A DNA stretch of 64,000 bases. Source: Halomarina ordinaria (GTDB lineage: Archaea > Halobacteriota > Halobacteria > Halobacteriales > Haloarculaceae). The translations under genes were made by a program, and so were the position numbers. The notes under the pieces were generated by a model that did no database searches, was not told where the DNA came from, and saw only the letters and a list, made by a program, of their open reading frames with translations. This document shows positions 8,496 to 16,424 of the stretch, piece after piece; within the stretch, counting starts at the first letter, position 1, and each line of letters starts with the position of its first letter. The DNA is taken from contig NZ_JARRAH010000001.1 of the NCBI RefSeq assembly GCF_030553305.1, forward strand, positions 1,302,001 through 1,366,000, read 5' to 3'.

Positions 8496-8687
8496 TTACT
8501 CGTAGAGGTGCAACGCCGCGACCGCGAGGACGCCCGCGAGCATCGCCGCCGCGAACCCCCACCCCGAGAGCACCTGGTTCCCGCCCATCGCGGCCACGTA
8601 CATCAGCACCGCGCCCCCGAACCCGAGGACACCGAACACCAACGCGAGGCCGAGTTCCATGTCGGTTCCCGACGCCGTTCCTTCCAT
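8496..8687 (-). CDS. Small membrane protein, two predicted helices
   Basis: A 63-residue peptide dominated by two hydrophobic segments (about residues 12-32 and 41-60) separated by a short Gly/Asn loop, ending HLYE. No function is known. An alternative ATG at 8660 (MELGLALVFG) would remove nine polar residues. A TTTTATC-like box just upstream on the minus strand supports the 8687 start with a very short leader. Confidence 0.7.
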   Translation of the reverse strand: MEGTASGTDMELGLALVFGVLGFGGAVLMYVAAMGGNQVLSGWGFAAAMLAGVLAVAALHLYE

Positions 8688-9070
8688 ACGCGGCCAGGGG
8701 ACCCGCCCGATAAAAACACTCCCGGTTCGATACCCTCCGGGAGCTCCGATATACCGGATACCGCGATAGCAAATCGGTTCGTCGCCCGACTCCCGGGGCG
8801 TATCGGGACGGACCCGGGTCCGCCGCGGCGGCCGCCTCCCACTCCGCGACGAGGTCGTCCGTGGTCGTGATGGTCACGCCGTCGACGTCTTCGAGGTACG
8901 CCAGCCCGTTTCGGTGGTCCTCCTCGGTGAACGCGTCGACGCCGGGGAGCGTTCGGCAGGCGGGTGCGTCCCGGTTCCGGGACGCTCTCGGTCGGAATCC
9001 GTGCCCTCCGCCGGGGAGGCGGGTCGGCGAGATAACCACGTTTTTGTGGTGGGCGAGCCAACTCCGTCCC
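8688..9070. other. Intergenic region with a coding-like remnant on the minus strand
   Basis: No complete gene is supported in these 383 bases. On the minus strand, roughly 8824-8956, one frame reads LPGVDAFTEEDHRNGLAYLE then VTITTTDDLVAEWEAAAA, with codon usage like a real haloarchaeal protein, but there is no start codon with a promoter and no nearby stop in frame. It looks like the decayed piece of a gene. The right end holds the A/T box of the gene at 9071. Confidence 0.5.
9040..9046 (+). promoter_or_regulatory. TATA-like box upstream of the Gly/Met-rich gene
   Basis: GTTTTTG centred about 28 bases before the ATG at 9071, matching the leaderless pattern seen across the window. Confidence 0.45.
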
Positions 9071-9508
9071 ATGTCTGACGAGGAGGAGCAGCCGACCGAC
9101 GAGGAGCAGAGTACCGGCGACGGCGACGAGGAGAAGTCCTTCCGCGAGCGCGTCGAGGAGATCCGACAGCAACGAGAACAGGAGCGAGAGGAGGGAGAGG
9201 GCTCCTCGCGCGAGGAGCGCCTGGAGGAGGTCTTCGGCGGCGGCGGCGAGGGCGGCCCCGGCGGCATGGGCGGTAACCCCTTCGCCCAGATGATGGGCGG
9301 TATGATGGGCGGCGGCGGCGGCCCCGGCGGCATGGGCGGCGGCCCGGGGATGGGCGGTCCCGGTGGCCCCGGCGGCCCCGGTGCGCGCGGGCGCGAGCAG
9401 GGCGAGGAGGGGAACGAGGAACTCGTCCGCGAGGTCCGGAAGGTCCGCGACGAGATTCACGACGTGCGGCGCGAACTGGAGCGCATCGCCGACGCTCTCG
9501 AGGACTAG
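9071..9508 (+). CDS. Gly/Met-rich low-complexity protein flanked by charged coiled coils
   Basis: A 145-residue protein of unknown function in three parts. Residues 1-55 are almost all Glu, Asp, Gln, Arg and Ser with heptad-like spacing. Residues about 56-105 are low-complexity Gly, Met and Pro with repeated GGMGG, MMGGMMGG and GPGGPGG blocks. Residues 115-145 form a second charged helix ending RRELERIADALED. The layout suggests a self-associating protein with a flexible centre; Met-rich stretches can bind copper(I), but this is speculation. Start fixed by the ATG after a TATA-like box. Confidence 0.75.
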   Translation: MSDEEEQPTDEEQSTGDGDEEKSFRERVEEIRQQREQEREEGEGSSREERLEEVFGGGGEGGPGGMGGNPFAQMMGGMMGGGGGPGGMGGGPGMGGPGGPGGPGARGREQGEEGNEELVREVRKVRDEIHDVRRELERIADALED

Positions 9509-9526
9509 ACGACCCTTCTCCCCGTT

Positions 9527-10279
9527 TCAGAAGCTCGCGAGACTCGACTGTAGCTCACGGTCGCTCGCCCCGTCGCGGAGTTCGTAGCCGACGAGGTCGC
9601 GCAGGTCGACCGCGTAGGTCCCCGTCTCGCGCTCCAGGACGAGGAGACGGCCTTTCGTCCCGCGGACGCGGCCCGTCGCTAGCGTCTCGGGAACGGGCTG
9701 GTCCGCGAGCGCGAGGCCGTAGTCGAACTCGAAGCGTTCGGCGACGTCGAAGTCCGCGAGCAGCGCCGCCCACGCCTCGTCGTCGACCCGGCGATGGAGA
9801 CCGGCGACCTTCGTCGGGACGCGCACCCTGTCCGTGACGTCCCGTGCGATGTCGGCCTCCAGTTCGCGTGCGATGCGGCCGTTCGAGACGGTGTGGACGT
9901 GGGCCCCCCGGTCGGCACCCTGTTCCCGCAGGCGGGTCTCGAGGCGTTCGAGGCGCGTGACGCCCACCTTGAACGTCGCGGGTGCGAACGCGGCGAGGTA
10001 GACCGCGTGCTCTTGGTAGCAGTCCATCTCGTCCTTCAGACACGTCCCGGTACAGCGCGCGCAGACCCACGTCGAGCGGTGGGCCTCGCAGTACGGTGCC
10101 GCCGGCGCGTCGCAGGCGACGTGGCCGTCGGCGGTCAACGCGCCCGCGCAGTGGCGCTCGCCGAGGGAGAACGCGAGGTCCGCTCCGCGCGCGAGCGGGA
10201 CGCGCTCGACGCCCCCGTCGGCGGCGTCGCTGGTCACGAGGAGGGCCGGGTCGAGTGGCTGGTAACCGACGACCTGCAC
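9527..10279 (-). CDS. DUF2797-family protein
   Basis: A 250-residue cytoplasmic protein. The first 85 residues contain a Cys/His-rich zone (HCAG, HVACDA, PYCEAH, CARCTGTCLKDEMDC) suggesting one or two zinc sites, followed by the diagnostic YLAAFAPATFKVGVTRLERL and REQGADRGAHVHTV segments. The family is conserved in haloarchaea without an assigned reaction; the KVGVT block recalls GIY-YIG-like nuclease folds, which is inference. A GTG start at 10279 is used because the family begins with the VQVVGYQPL segment; the frame stays open further upstream. It is divergent from the gene at 10409. Confidence 0.85.
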   Translation of the reverse strand: MQVVGYQPLDPALLVTSDAADGGVERVPLARGADLAFSLGERHCAGALTADGHVACDAPAAPYCEAHRSTWVCARCTGTCLKDEMDCYQEHAVYLAAFAPATFKVGVTRLERLETRLREQGADRGAHVHTVSNGRIARELEADIARDVTDRVRVPTKVAGLHRRVDDEAWAALLADFDVAERFEFDYGLALADQPVPETLATGRVRGTKGRLLVLERETGTYAVDLRDLVGYELRDGASDRELQSSLASF

Positions 10280-10408
10280 GGAGGAACGTCGGCGCGCGCG
10301 CCTAATACGCTGTTCGCCTCGCCCGAACCGGCCCCTCACCGCCGGAGACGTGTGTCTCCCGCCCGCAGCGCGGTCGGGGCGAACAGTCATAACCTCGCCG
10401 CACCAAGT

Positions 10409-11152
10409 ATGCGTGTGAAAGACACCCACGATATCGGGGCGCTCCAGCGACTCGACCCCGAGCGCTTCGCCGGCCTCGTGCGCGAGTTCGCCGACGCGCG
10501 GTGGGAGGACTGGACGGTGGAGGTCGCCCCGCCGACGCCGGCGGGCGCCATCGACGTCCACCTGGAGCGGGAGGGGCGACGACACCTCCTGCACGTCCGT
10601 CACTACCCCGAGACCAGCCGCGTCGACGTGCGGGTGGTCCGCGACCTCGTCGCCGTCGGCACCGAGCGGGGGTTCGACGCCGTCACGCTCGCGACCACGT
10701 CGGCGTTCACCCCGGAAGCGGCGAGCAGAGCGACCGAGGCGGACGTCGAGACGCTCGACGGCGAGGCGCTGGCCCGGGCGTTCGACGAGGCGGGCGTCGA
10801 GTTCCCGGAGGGGGACGGTGCCGAACTCGCCTCCTCGCTACGGACCCTCGACTACTGGCCCGAACCGCTCGTCGAACGCATCGAGGCCGTCATCGCCCTG
10901 CTCGACGAGGCCGCGCCGGACGACCAGCACCGCACGCGGACGAGCACCTACACGGACGTCGACTACTACCGCGAGGACGTCGAGGGACTGTTCGCGAAGG
11001 CGCGCGTCACGGGGCACAGTTTCCTCGCGTACGTGCGCGTCGACGGCCGCCTCCAGCCGGTCGTCAGGCTGTCGGTCCACGAGAGCCCCGAACGCTCGCT
11101 GGACGCGGAGCGAGAACTCTCCGCCGCCATCCGGCGGGCGCTCAGTCACTGA
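10409..11152 (+). CDS. Restriction-endonuclease-like (Mrr-type) protein with altered active site
   Basis: A 247-residue protein. Residues 12-110 follow the Mrr-type PD-(D/E)xK nuclease layout: an N-terminal helix (LDPERFAGLVREF), Asp49 in GAIDVHL, then the strand LLHVRHY where the catalytic QxK is expected. Here it reads His62-Val-Arg64, so the catalytic lysine is replaced by arginine and cleavage may be lost. The C-terminal part (from about residue 150) is an acidic domain I do not recognise, with TYTDVDYYREDVEGLF. No methyltransferase partner is nearby, so this is not a typical restriction-modification system. The start follows the divergent DUF2797 promoter region. Confidence 0.7.
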   Translation: MRVKDTHDIGALQRLDPERFAGLVREFADARWEDWTVEVAPPTPAGAIDVHLEREGRRHLLHVRHYPETSRVDVRVVRDLVAVGTERGFDAVTLATTSAFTPEAASRATEADVETLDGEALARAFDEAGVEFPEGDGAELASSLRTLDYWPEPLVERIEAVIALLDEAAPDDQHRTRTSTYTDVDYYREDVEGLFAKARVTGHSFLAYVRVDGRLQPVVRLSVHESPERSLDAERELSAAIRRALSH

Positions 11153-11252
11153 GCGAGAAGCGGTAGCGAACCGGGGCGACCCGCCTCCCAGCCCTCCGAA
11201 TGCGGTCACGTGCCGGCGTCACGTTGACGTGCCGTCGCGGGACATCCCGTGT

Positions 11253-11987
11253 ATGGTCACGACGACGACTGCCGCTGGCGCGTTCGCGCTCGGTCTCGCC
11301 GCGGTCCACGTCCTCGCGGGACGGCTCGGGCGCCTCGACCCCGCCTCGCGGCGGGCGACCGTCTCGTTCGCCGGCGGGGTGTCGGTCGCATACGTGTTCG
11401 CGCTGTTGCTCCCGGAGGTCAACCGCGCCGTCCTCGAGGCCGTCGAGAGCGGCAGTACCGTCGGGTCGTTCTTCCGACGCGACGTCCACGTCTACCTGGT
11501 CGTCCTCCTCGGGTTCGTCGTCTTCTACGGCGTCCACGCTCTCGTCGCGACGTCGAACCGGGACGCGGAGGCGAGCGACGCCGCGACGCCGGTGTTCGTC
11601 GCACACGTCGTCGCCTTCACCGGCTACAACGCGCTCGTCGGCTACCTCCTCTTCCACCAGGAGGGGCCGGGCCTCCTCGAACTCTCGTTCTACGCGGTGG
11701 CGCTCGGGATGCACTTCCTCGTCGTCGACGCGTCGTTCAGGCGGCACCACGGCACCGCCTACGACCGTCTCGGACGGTGGATTCTGGCGGGCGCGGTCCT
11801 CGCCGGAGCGGCCGTCGGTGCGGTCACGCCCATCGACGAGGCGACGCTGTCGGTGCTGTTCGCCTTCCTCGCGGGGAGCGTCGTGTTCAACAGTATCCGG
11901 GAGGAGCTCCCGGAACCGGGCCGTATCCGGTACCTGGCGTTCCTGGTCGGGACGGGCGTCTACAGCGCCGTCCTGCTGTTCGCGTGA
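11253..11987 (+). CDS. Polytopic membrane protein (ZIP-like helices)
   Basis: A 244-residue integral membrane protein with seven or eight hydrophobic segments. The SFAGGVSVAYVFALLLPEV helix and later GMHFLVVDASFRRHH segment are reminiscent of ZIP-family metal transporters, but the paired His motifs that bind metal in ZIPs are not complete, so transport is not established. The ATG at 11253 gives a signal-less start directly at the first helix. It stands alone between the nuclease-like gene and the BsuPI-like gene. Confidence 0.7.
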   Translation: MVTTTTAAGAFALGLAAVHVLAGRLGRLDPASRRATVSFAGGVSVAYVFALLLPEVNRAVLEAVESGSTVGSFFRRDVHVYLVVLLGFVVFYGVHALVATSNRDAEASDAATPVFVAHVVAFTGYNALVGYLLFHQEGPGLLELSFYAVALGMHFLVVDASFRRHHGTAYDRLGRWILAGAVLAGAAVGAVTPIDEATLSVLFAFLAGSVVFNSIREELPEPGRIRYLAFLVGTGVYSAVLLFA

Positions 11988-12067
11988 GTCGTCACGACCC
12001 ACCTTCGATATAGCACTGCGAGGTGTATCGCCGCGGTGCCTATCACGAGGGCGGTCGACGGAAGCGT

Positions 12068-12397
12068 ATGCTCGACTGCGACCTCTCGGCCGCCCTCGAC
12101 GGGAGCGTGACGTTCGCGTACGTGGTTCGAAACGCGGGCGAGACGCCGGTCACCTGCCGGTTCTCGGACGCGGCGCGGATGGAGGTCGTGGTCACGGAGG
12201 GTGGCGCGGAGCGCTGGCGCTCCTCCGACGGACAGGTGTTCGCGCAGGTGCTCGGCGAGGAGACCCTCGCGCCGGGGGAGTCCGTGACCTACGAGGCGGA
12301 GTGGGCGGACCCACCGACGGGGCGCTACGAGGCGCGGGCGGACCTGCTCGCGAGGGAGCGGTCCTGTGCGGCGCGAGTAGCGTTCGAGGTGCCGTAG
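12068..12397 (+). CDS. BsuPI-like (intracellular proteinase inhibitor) domain protein
   Basis: A 109-residue all-beta protein. The pattern VTFAYVVRNAGETPVTCRFSD, then LAPGESVTYEAEW and GRYEARADLLARE, matches the BsuPI domain, an immunoglobulin-like sandwich first described as an intracellular proteinase inhibitor. In archaea its partner is unknown, so inhibitor activity is only a family association. No signal peptide is visible, so it is cytoplasmic. Its stop codon abuts the stop of the epimerase gene on the other strand. Confidence 0.75.
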   Translation: MLDCDLSAALDGSVTFAYVVRNAGETPVTCRFSDAARMEVVVTEGGAERWRSSDGQVFAQVLGEETLAPGESVTYEAEWADPPTGRYEARADLLARERSCAARVAFEVP

Positions 12398-13327
12398 TCA
12401 GTCGAGCGCGAGCAGTTCGCGGGTCGCCCGGCGGACGGACTCGTCGCTCGTGAGTTCCGGTTCCCAGCCGAGGGCGGCCAGTTTATCGATGGGGAGGAAG
12501 ACGCGGGGGACGTCGCCGGTCCAGCCGCGGTCGCCGCCGGTGTAGGCGTAGTCGGGGTCGAGACCCATCTCCTCGCTGACGATGTCGGCGATGCGGGTGA
12601 CGCTCGTCGTCTCGTGGGTACCGAGGTTGTAGACGTTGAGGTCGGCGTCGGCGTGTTCGACGACGTGACACATCGCGTCGACGCACTCGGTGACGTGCAT
12701 GTAGGACTTCTCCTGGCGGCCGTCGCCGAGGACGGTGAGCGTCTCGGGGTTCTCTCGGAGTTTCTCGACGAAATCGGGGACGACGCCGGCGCCGAAGCGC
12801 GGACCGACGATGTTGGCGAAGCGGAACGTCCACACGGTGACGTCGTGGCTGTGAGCGTACACCGAACAGACGGACTCCTCGGCGAGTTTCGTCGCGCCGT
12901 AGCCGCTGATGGGTTCGAGCGGGCCGTAGTCCTCGGGCGTGGGTTCGCCCGCGTCGCCGTAGACGGTACACGAGGAGGTGAACGCGAGGTTGTCGACGCC
13001 CACCTCGGCCATCCGTTCGAGGATGCCGTAGGTGATGGCCGTGTTCGCCTCGAACTGCGCGCGCGGGTGGTCCGTGTCGACGTACTTGTCGGCCGCCGCG
13101 AGGTGGCAGACGAGGTCGACGTCCCCGGTGACGACGTCGGCGACGACCGACGCGTCGGTGAGGTCGCCCTCCACGAACGTCGCCCCCTCGGGTACCGACG
13201 CGGGGTCGCCGTTCGAGAGGTCGTCGACGACGACGACGTCGTTGTCGGGGGCGAGCGTGCGCGCGAGGTGTGACCCGATGAGACCCGCGCCGCCGGTGAC
13301 GACGACGCGCTGGCCGGAGAGTTCCAT
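12398..13327 (-). CDS. NAD-dependent sugar-nucleotide epimerase/dehydratase
   Basis: A 309-residue extended short-chain dehydrogenase. The Rossmann motif TGGAGLIGSHLA (residues 11-22), catalytic Ser118/Ser119, Tyr143 and Lys147 (YGATK) and the NIVGPRFG and GDGRQEKSYMHV substrate segments are all present. Such enzymes interconvert UDP-glucose/galactose or make related sugar nucleotides for S-layer and surface glycans. The exact substrate cannot be read off; haloarchaeal AglM/GalE-type proteins look similar. It converges end to end with the BsuPI-like gene and is divergent from the tRNA methyltransferase. Confidence 0.9.
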   Translation of the reverse strand: MELSGQRVVVTGGAGLIGSHLARTLAPDNDVVVVDDLSNGDPASVPEGATFVEGDLTDASVVADVVTGDVDLVCHLAAADKYVDTDHPRAQFEANTAITYGILERMAEVGVDNLAFTSSCTVYGDAGEPTPEDYGPLEPISGYGATKLAEESVCSVYAHSHDVTVWTFRFANIVGPRFGAGVVPDFVEKLRENPETLTVLGDGRQEKSYMHVTECVDAMCHVVEHADADLNVYNLGTHETTSVTRIADIVSEEMGLDPDYAYTGGDRGWTGDVPRVFLPIDKLAALGWEPELTSDESVRRATRELLALD

Positions 13328-13418
13328 GTCGGGAGTGTACCGGCGCCGCGCAAGTGGCTTGCGACTCGTCGTGCTCGGTTCCGAAAGCCATACTCGCGCG
13401 CGAGCGAACTCACGGTCG

Positions 13419-13961
13419 ATGAACGAACACGAGGTCGCGGTCCTCCGCCTCGGCCACCGTCCCGGGCGGGACAACCGCATGACGACCCACGTCGGCCTCA
13501 CGGCGCGTGCGCTCGGCGCCGACCGCGTACTCCTCTCCGGCGACGCGGGCGGGTCGCGCGACACCATCGAGGACATCACCGCCCGCTTCGGCGGTCCGTT
13601 CGCGGTCGAACAGACCGACGAACCGAAGCGCGTGATTCGGGAGTTCCCGGGACGGGTCGTCCACCTGACGATGTACGGCCTCCCCGTCCAGGACGTCGAG
13701 GGGGAGATACGGACGGCCTGCCGCGAGGGTCCCCTGCTGGTCGTCGTCGGTGCCGAGAAGGTCCCCTTCGACGTCTACGAGCGCGCCGACTGGAACGTGG
13801 GCGTCACCAACCAGCCACACTCGGAGGTGGCGGGCCTCGCCGTCTTCCTCGACCGCCTGTTCGAGGGGCGGGAACTCGACCGCGAGTGGGCGGGCGCGAC
13901 CCACCGGGTCGTCCCGAAGTCCACCGGCAAGGAGGTCGTGCCCGTCGACGCCGAGGAGTAA
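13419..13961 (+). CDS. tRNA (cytidine(56)-2'-O)-methyltransferase, aTrm56
   Basis: A 180-residue SPOUT-fold methyltransferase that uses S-adenosylmethionine to 2'-O-methylate C56 in the T-loop of archaeal tRNAs. The archaeal signature VLRLGHRPGRDNRMTTHVGL is at the N terminus, and the knot region VVVGAEKVPFDVY with WNVGVTNQPHSEVAGLAVFL is typical. Length matches the family. The start is the ATG at 13419, directly after an A/T-poor divergent spacer shared with the epimerase; no ribosome-binding site is seen. Confidence 0.93.
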   Translation: MNEHEVAVLRLGHRPGRDNRMTTHVGLTARALGADRVLLSGDAGGSRDTIEDITARFGGPFAVEQTDEPKRVIREFPGRVVHLTMYGLPVQDVEGEIRTACREGPLLVVVGAEKVPFDVYERADWNVGVTNQPHSEVAGLAVFLDRLFEGRELDREWAGATHRVVPKSTGKEVVPVDAEE

Positions 13962-14077
13962 GGTGACCCGTCGCATCGCATCCCGTCGGGTTTCGGAGGA
14001 TGGGACGCCCGGGGGCGAGTCCCGAACGGTCGTCGTGTGTGGAGCGACCGAAAGAGCGCGTGGTGGGACGCGGCGGG

Positions 14078-14683
14078 TCAGGCCCCGCGCGCGCTGGCTG
14101 CGGTGTCGGTGGCGGTCGCCTCATCTCGACCCGTCATGGCGACCATCGCCATCGAGACGCCGGTCGTCAGGAGGCTGATACCGAACAGGAGGCCGACGGC
14201 CCAGACGGCGCTCGTCGGGAAGTCGGCCCAGAGGAGCGCCGCGAGGACGACGGAGATGGCGCCGCTCGCCACCAGCCAGCCCCAGCGAGGCTCGCCGCGC
14301 AGGCGCAGTCCCAACGCGATCTCGACGATACCGTCGACGAGGAAGTACGCGATGAGCAGCAGCGTCAGCGACAGGAGTCCGACGACGGGGTTCACCAGCA
14401 GCGCGACCCCCGCGAGGAGGTAGACGACCCCCAGGACTATCTGCCACATCGACCCGCGCCAGCCCTCGGCGGTGAACGCGTGTGCGCCGTGGACGACGGC
14501 GCCGACGACCAGCGCCGCGCCGAGGAATATCGATATCGAGAGACCGGTGACGAACGGGAAGACGATGGCGGCCACCCCGAGGAGGGCGATGAGCACACCG
14601 CCGGCGAGGAGCGTGCGCCACGACCCGTACAGTCCGGTGTCTGCCCGCCGCGTCTCGACGTCTCTCGTGGTTTCGTGACTCAT
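14078..14683 (-). CDS. HdeD/DUF308-family membrane protein
   Basis: A 201-residue integral membrane protein with six hydrophobic helices in three similar pairs, as in the HdeD (acid-resistance membrane protein) family: SWRTLLAGGVLIALLGVAAI, then WQIVLGVVYLLAGVALLVNP, then WGWLVASGAISVVLAALLWA. The function of archaeal members is unknown. A CTTAAG box at 14719-14724 lies about 36 bases upstream on the minus strand. Confidence 0.88.
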   Translation of the reverse strand: MSHETTRDVETRRADTGLYGSWRTLLAGGVLIALLGVAAIVFPFVTGLSISIFLGAALVVGAVVHGAHAFTAEGWRGSMWQIVLGVVYLLAGVALLVNPVVGLLSLTLLLIAYFLVDGIVEIALGLRLRGEPRWGWLVASGAISVVLAALLWADFPTSAVWAVGLLFGISLLTTGVSMAMVAMTGRDEATATDTAASARGA

Positions 14684-14784
14684 GGTGACTCTCGACGAGA
14701 GGGTAGGTAACTGACGGGCTTAAGCGGTGTTGATAGTTTGTCATACACTCCGAGAAACGGACCGCAGAAGACTCGTCCGTCCCG

Positions 14785-14800
14785 TGATAGGGCGCTATCA
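14785..14800 (-). terminator. Stem-loop downstream of the hypothetical gene at 14809-15183
   Basis: TGATAG at 14785-14790 pairs with CTATCA at 14795-14800 around a GGCG loop, starting 9 bases after the minus-strand stop codon. Its place fits a transcript end, though archaeal termination relies more on T-tracts, which are absent here. Confidence 0.35.
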
Positions 14801-14808
14801 GACTGTCT

Positions 14809-15183
14809 TCAGTCGTTCACTTCCCCGACGGCGACCGTCCACCGACGGTCCTCGCCGCCGTCGGGGCGTCGGCGTCGTTCGGTCGTGACGTGGTACACGG
14901 ACGGGCCGTGGGGGCAGTCGGAACGGTCGGTCGCGCAGGGCTGGCGCCTGTGGACCACCGGGAACCCGTCTCGTTCGACCACGCGGACGAGTCCCTCTCC
15001 CCGGAGTGCCTCGACCTCGGGCGCGTCGTGGCGCTCTCGGAGGGAGCGCTGAACGTGGACGACCGCCGGGTGCAGGTCGTGCCCGGAGCAGTCCGCGAGC
15101 GCCCGGACGGCGGGGCGGGGAGGGCCGACGACGGCGCGTCGGACGTCGTGGTGCAGGGACGGGACGGAGCGGAGGGTACGCAC
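14809..15183 (-). CDS. Hypothetical haloarchaeal protein
   Basis: A 124-residue protein I do not recognise. Codon third positions are nearly all G/C, supporting a real gene. The middle reads LHPAVVHVQRSLRERHDAPE, and a possible metal motif CATDRSDCPHG sits near residue 85. It is unusually rich in His and Arg for a halophile. It is divergent from tfe, and its promoter box may be the same A/T patch read in the opposite direction (15207-15213), placing its start 27 bases downstream of that box. Confidence 0.65.
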   Translation of the reverse strand: MRTLRSVPSLHHDVRRAVVGPPRPAVRALADCSGHDLHPAVVHVQRSLRERHDAPEVEALRGEGLVRVVERDGFPVVHRRQPCATDRSDCPHGPSVYHVTTERRRRPDGGEDRRWTVAVGEVND

Positions 15184-15206
15184 GGACGGCCCTACGGCGA
15201 ACGGAA

Positions 15207-15213
15207 GTTTTAC
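15207..15213. promoter_or_regulatory. Shared A/T box between tfe and the divergent hypothetical gene
   Basis: GTTTTAC on the plus strand is about 30 bases before the tfe ATG (15240); the same bases read GTAAAAC on the minus strand, about 27 bases before the ATG at 15183. No other A/T patch exists in the 56-base spacer, so one element may serve both directions. Confidence 0.45.
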
Positions 15214-15239
15214 CCGCCCCAGTCGCGCAATTCTCCGTA

Positions 15240-15758
15240 ATGGCCTTCGAGGAGCTACTGAACGACCCCGTCATCCAGAAATACCTCCACGAGCTGGTCG
15301 GTCCGACGGGCATGCCGGTCGCCGCCGCACCCCCGGACGGTGAGGTGACCGACGAGGAACTCGCCGAGGAACTCGACCTCGAACTCAACGACGTCCGGCG
15401 GGCGCTGTTCATCCTGTACGAGAACGACCTGGCGAGCTACCGCCGCCTGCGCGACGAGGACTCCGGGTGGCTCACCTACCTCTGGACGTTCGAGTACGAC
15501 CACATCCCCGAGAAGCTCGAGGAGGAGATGTACGACCTCCTCGACGCGCTGGAGGAGCGCCGCGAGTACGAGGCGGACAACGAGTTCTACCTCTGTCCCG
15601 AGGAGTCGCTGCGCTTCGAGTTCGGCGAGGCGATGGAGTTCAACTTCCAGTGTCCGAGCTGTGGCGCAGACCTCGACTCGATGAACAACGACCGCCTCGT
15701 CGAGGCGATGAACGACCGCATCGCGGGGCTCCGCGACGAACTGAACGTGGACGTCTAG
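15240..15758 (+). CDS. tfe: Transcription initiation factor TFE
   Basis: A 172-residue general transcription factor, the archaeal counterpart of TFIIE-alpha. Residues 1-90 form the winged-helix domain that contacts RNA polymerase clamp and upstream DNA (FEELLNDPVIQKYL, ELAEELDLELNDVRRALFIL). Residues about 118-150 are the C-terminal zinc ribbon. Only three cysteines are visible there (LCPEE and CPSCG), one fewer than a classical four-Cys ribbon. First gene of a tight operon: the next gene starts immediately after its stop. Confidence 0.95.
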   Translation: MAFEELLNDPVIQKYLHELVGPTGMPVAAAPPDGEVTDEELAEELDLELNDVRRALFILYENDLASYRRLRDEDSGWLTYLWTFEYDHIPEKLEEEMYDLLDALEERREYEADNEFYLCPEESLRFEFGEAMEFNFQCPSCGADLDSMNNDRLVEAMNDRIAGLRDELNVDV

Positions 15759-16424
15759 ATGGTCGTCCTCGCAACGAAAGTGTACGTCGGCGGCGGCGCG
15801 CGCGAACGGGCGCTCGACTCGCTTCGCTCGCTCGTCGCCAACAGCCTCGGCGACCTGGACGTGGACTTCGACGTCGGCGTCCGCGCGGACGGCTTCCCCT
15901 CCGTGACCATCACCGGCGAGGACGCCGTCGTGGCGCGTAACGTCCTCCGCGAGGAGTGGGGCGCGGTCACGCCCGACTTCCGCGACGGCGAGGAGTACGT
16001 CGGCACGCTCGAGTCGTGGGACGGCGACGGGTTCGTCCTCGACGCGGGCGAGGAGGTCCGCATCCCGGCCGACGGCCTCGGCCTCGGACCCGGCGACCCG
16101 ACCCAGATTCGCCGGCGCTTCGGCCTCGTCCAGCACGTCCCCCTGCGGTTCGTCTACGGCGACGACCCGCGCCTCGCCGACGCCGAGCGCGACCGACTGT
16201 TCGAGTGGACCCGGGGGACCGGCCGCCTGAACGTCAACAGCGCCACCCGCGCCGAGGTGCGCGCGACGGTCAACCGCGCCGGTCACGCCGAGGACATCGT
16301 CACCGTCGAGCGCCTCGGCCTGCTCGAACAGAGCGTCGTCTGCCGGGAGGGGACCGACCCGCCCGGCCTGCTCTCGAACGTCGGGGAGTACCTCCCCTCG
16401 GAACTGCTCTGCGTCGTTCCATGA
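15759..16424 (+). CDS. DUF2110-family protein
   Basis: A 221-residue cytoplasmic protein of the archaeal DUF2110 family, beginning MVVLATKVYVGGGARERAL. The central part (FRDGEEYVGTLESWDGDGFVL) looks like an RNA-binding-type beta barrel, and the C-terminal part RLNVNSATRAEVRATVNRAG resembles a helix-hairpin-helix-type segment; both readings are inference. The gene begins at the base after the tfe stop, so translation is probably coupled. The constant company of TFE suggests a role in transcription or RNA metabolism. Confidence 0.88.
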   Translation: MVVLATKVYVGGGARERALDSLRSLVANSLGDLDVDFDVGVRADGFPSVTITGEDAVVARNVLREEWGAVTPDFRDGEEYVGTLESWDGDGFVLDAGEEVRIPADGLGLGPGDPTQIRRRFGLVQHVPLRFVYGDDPRLADAERDRLFEWTRGTGRLNVNSATRAEVRATVNRAGHAEDIVTVERLGLLEQSVVCREGTDPPGLLSNVGEYLPSELLCVVP

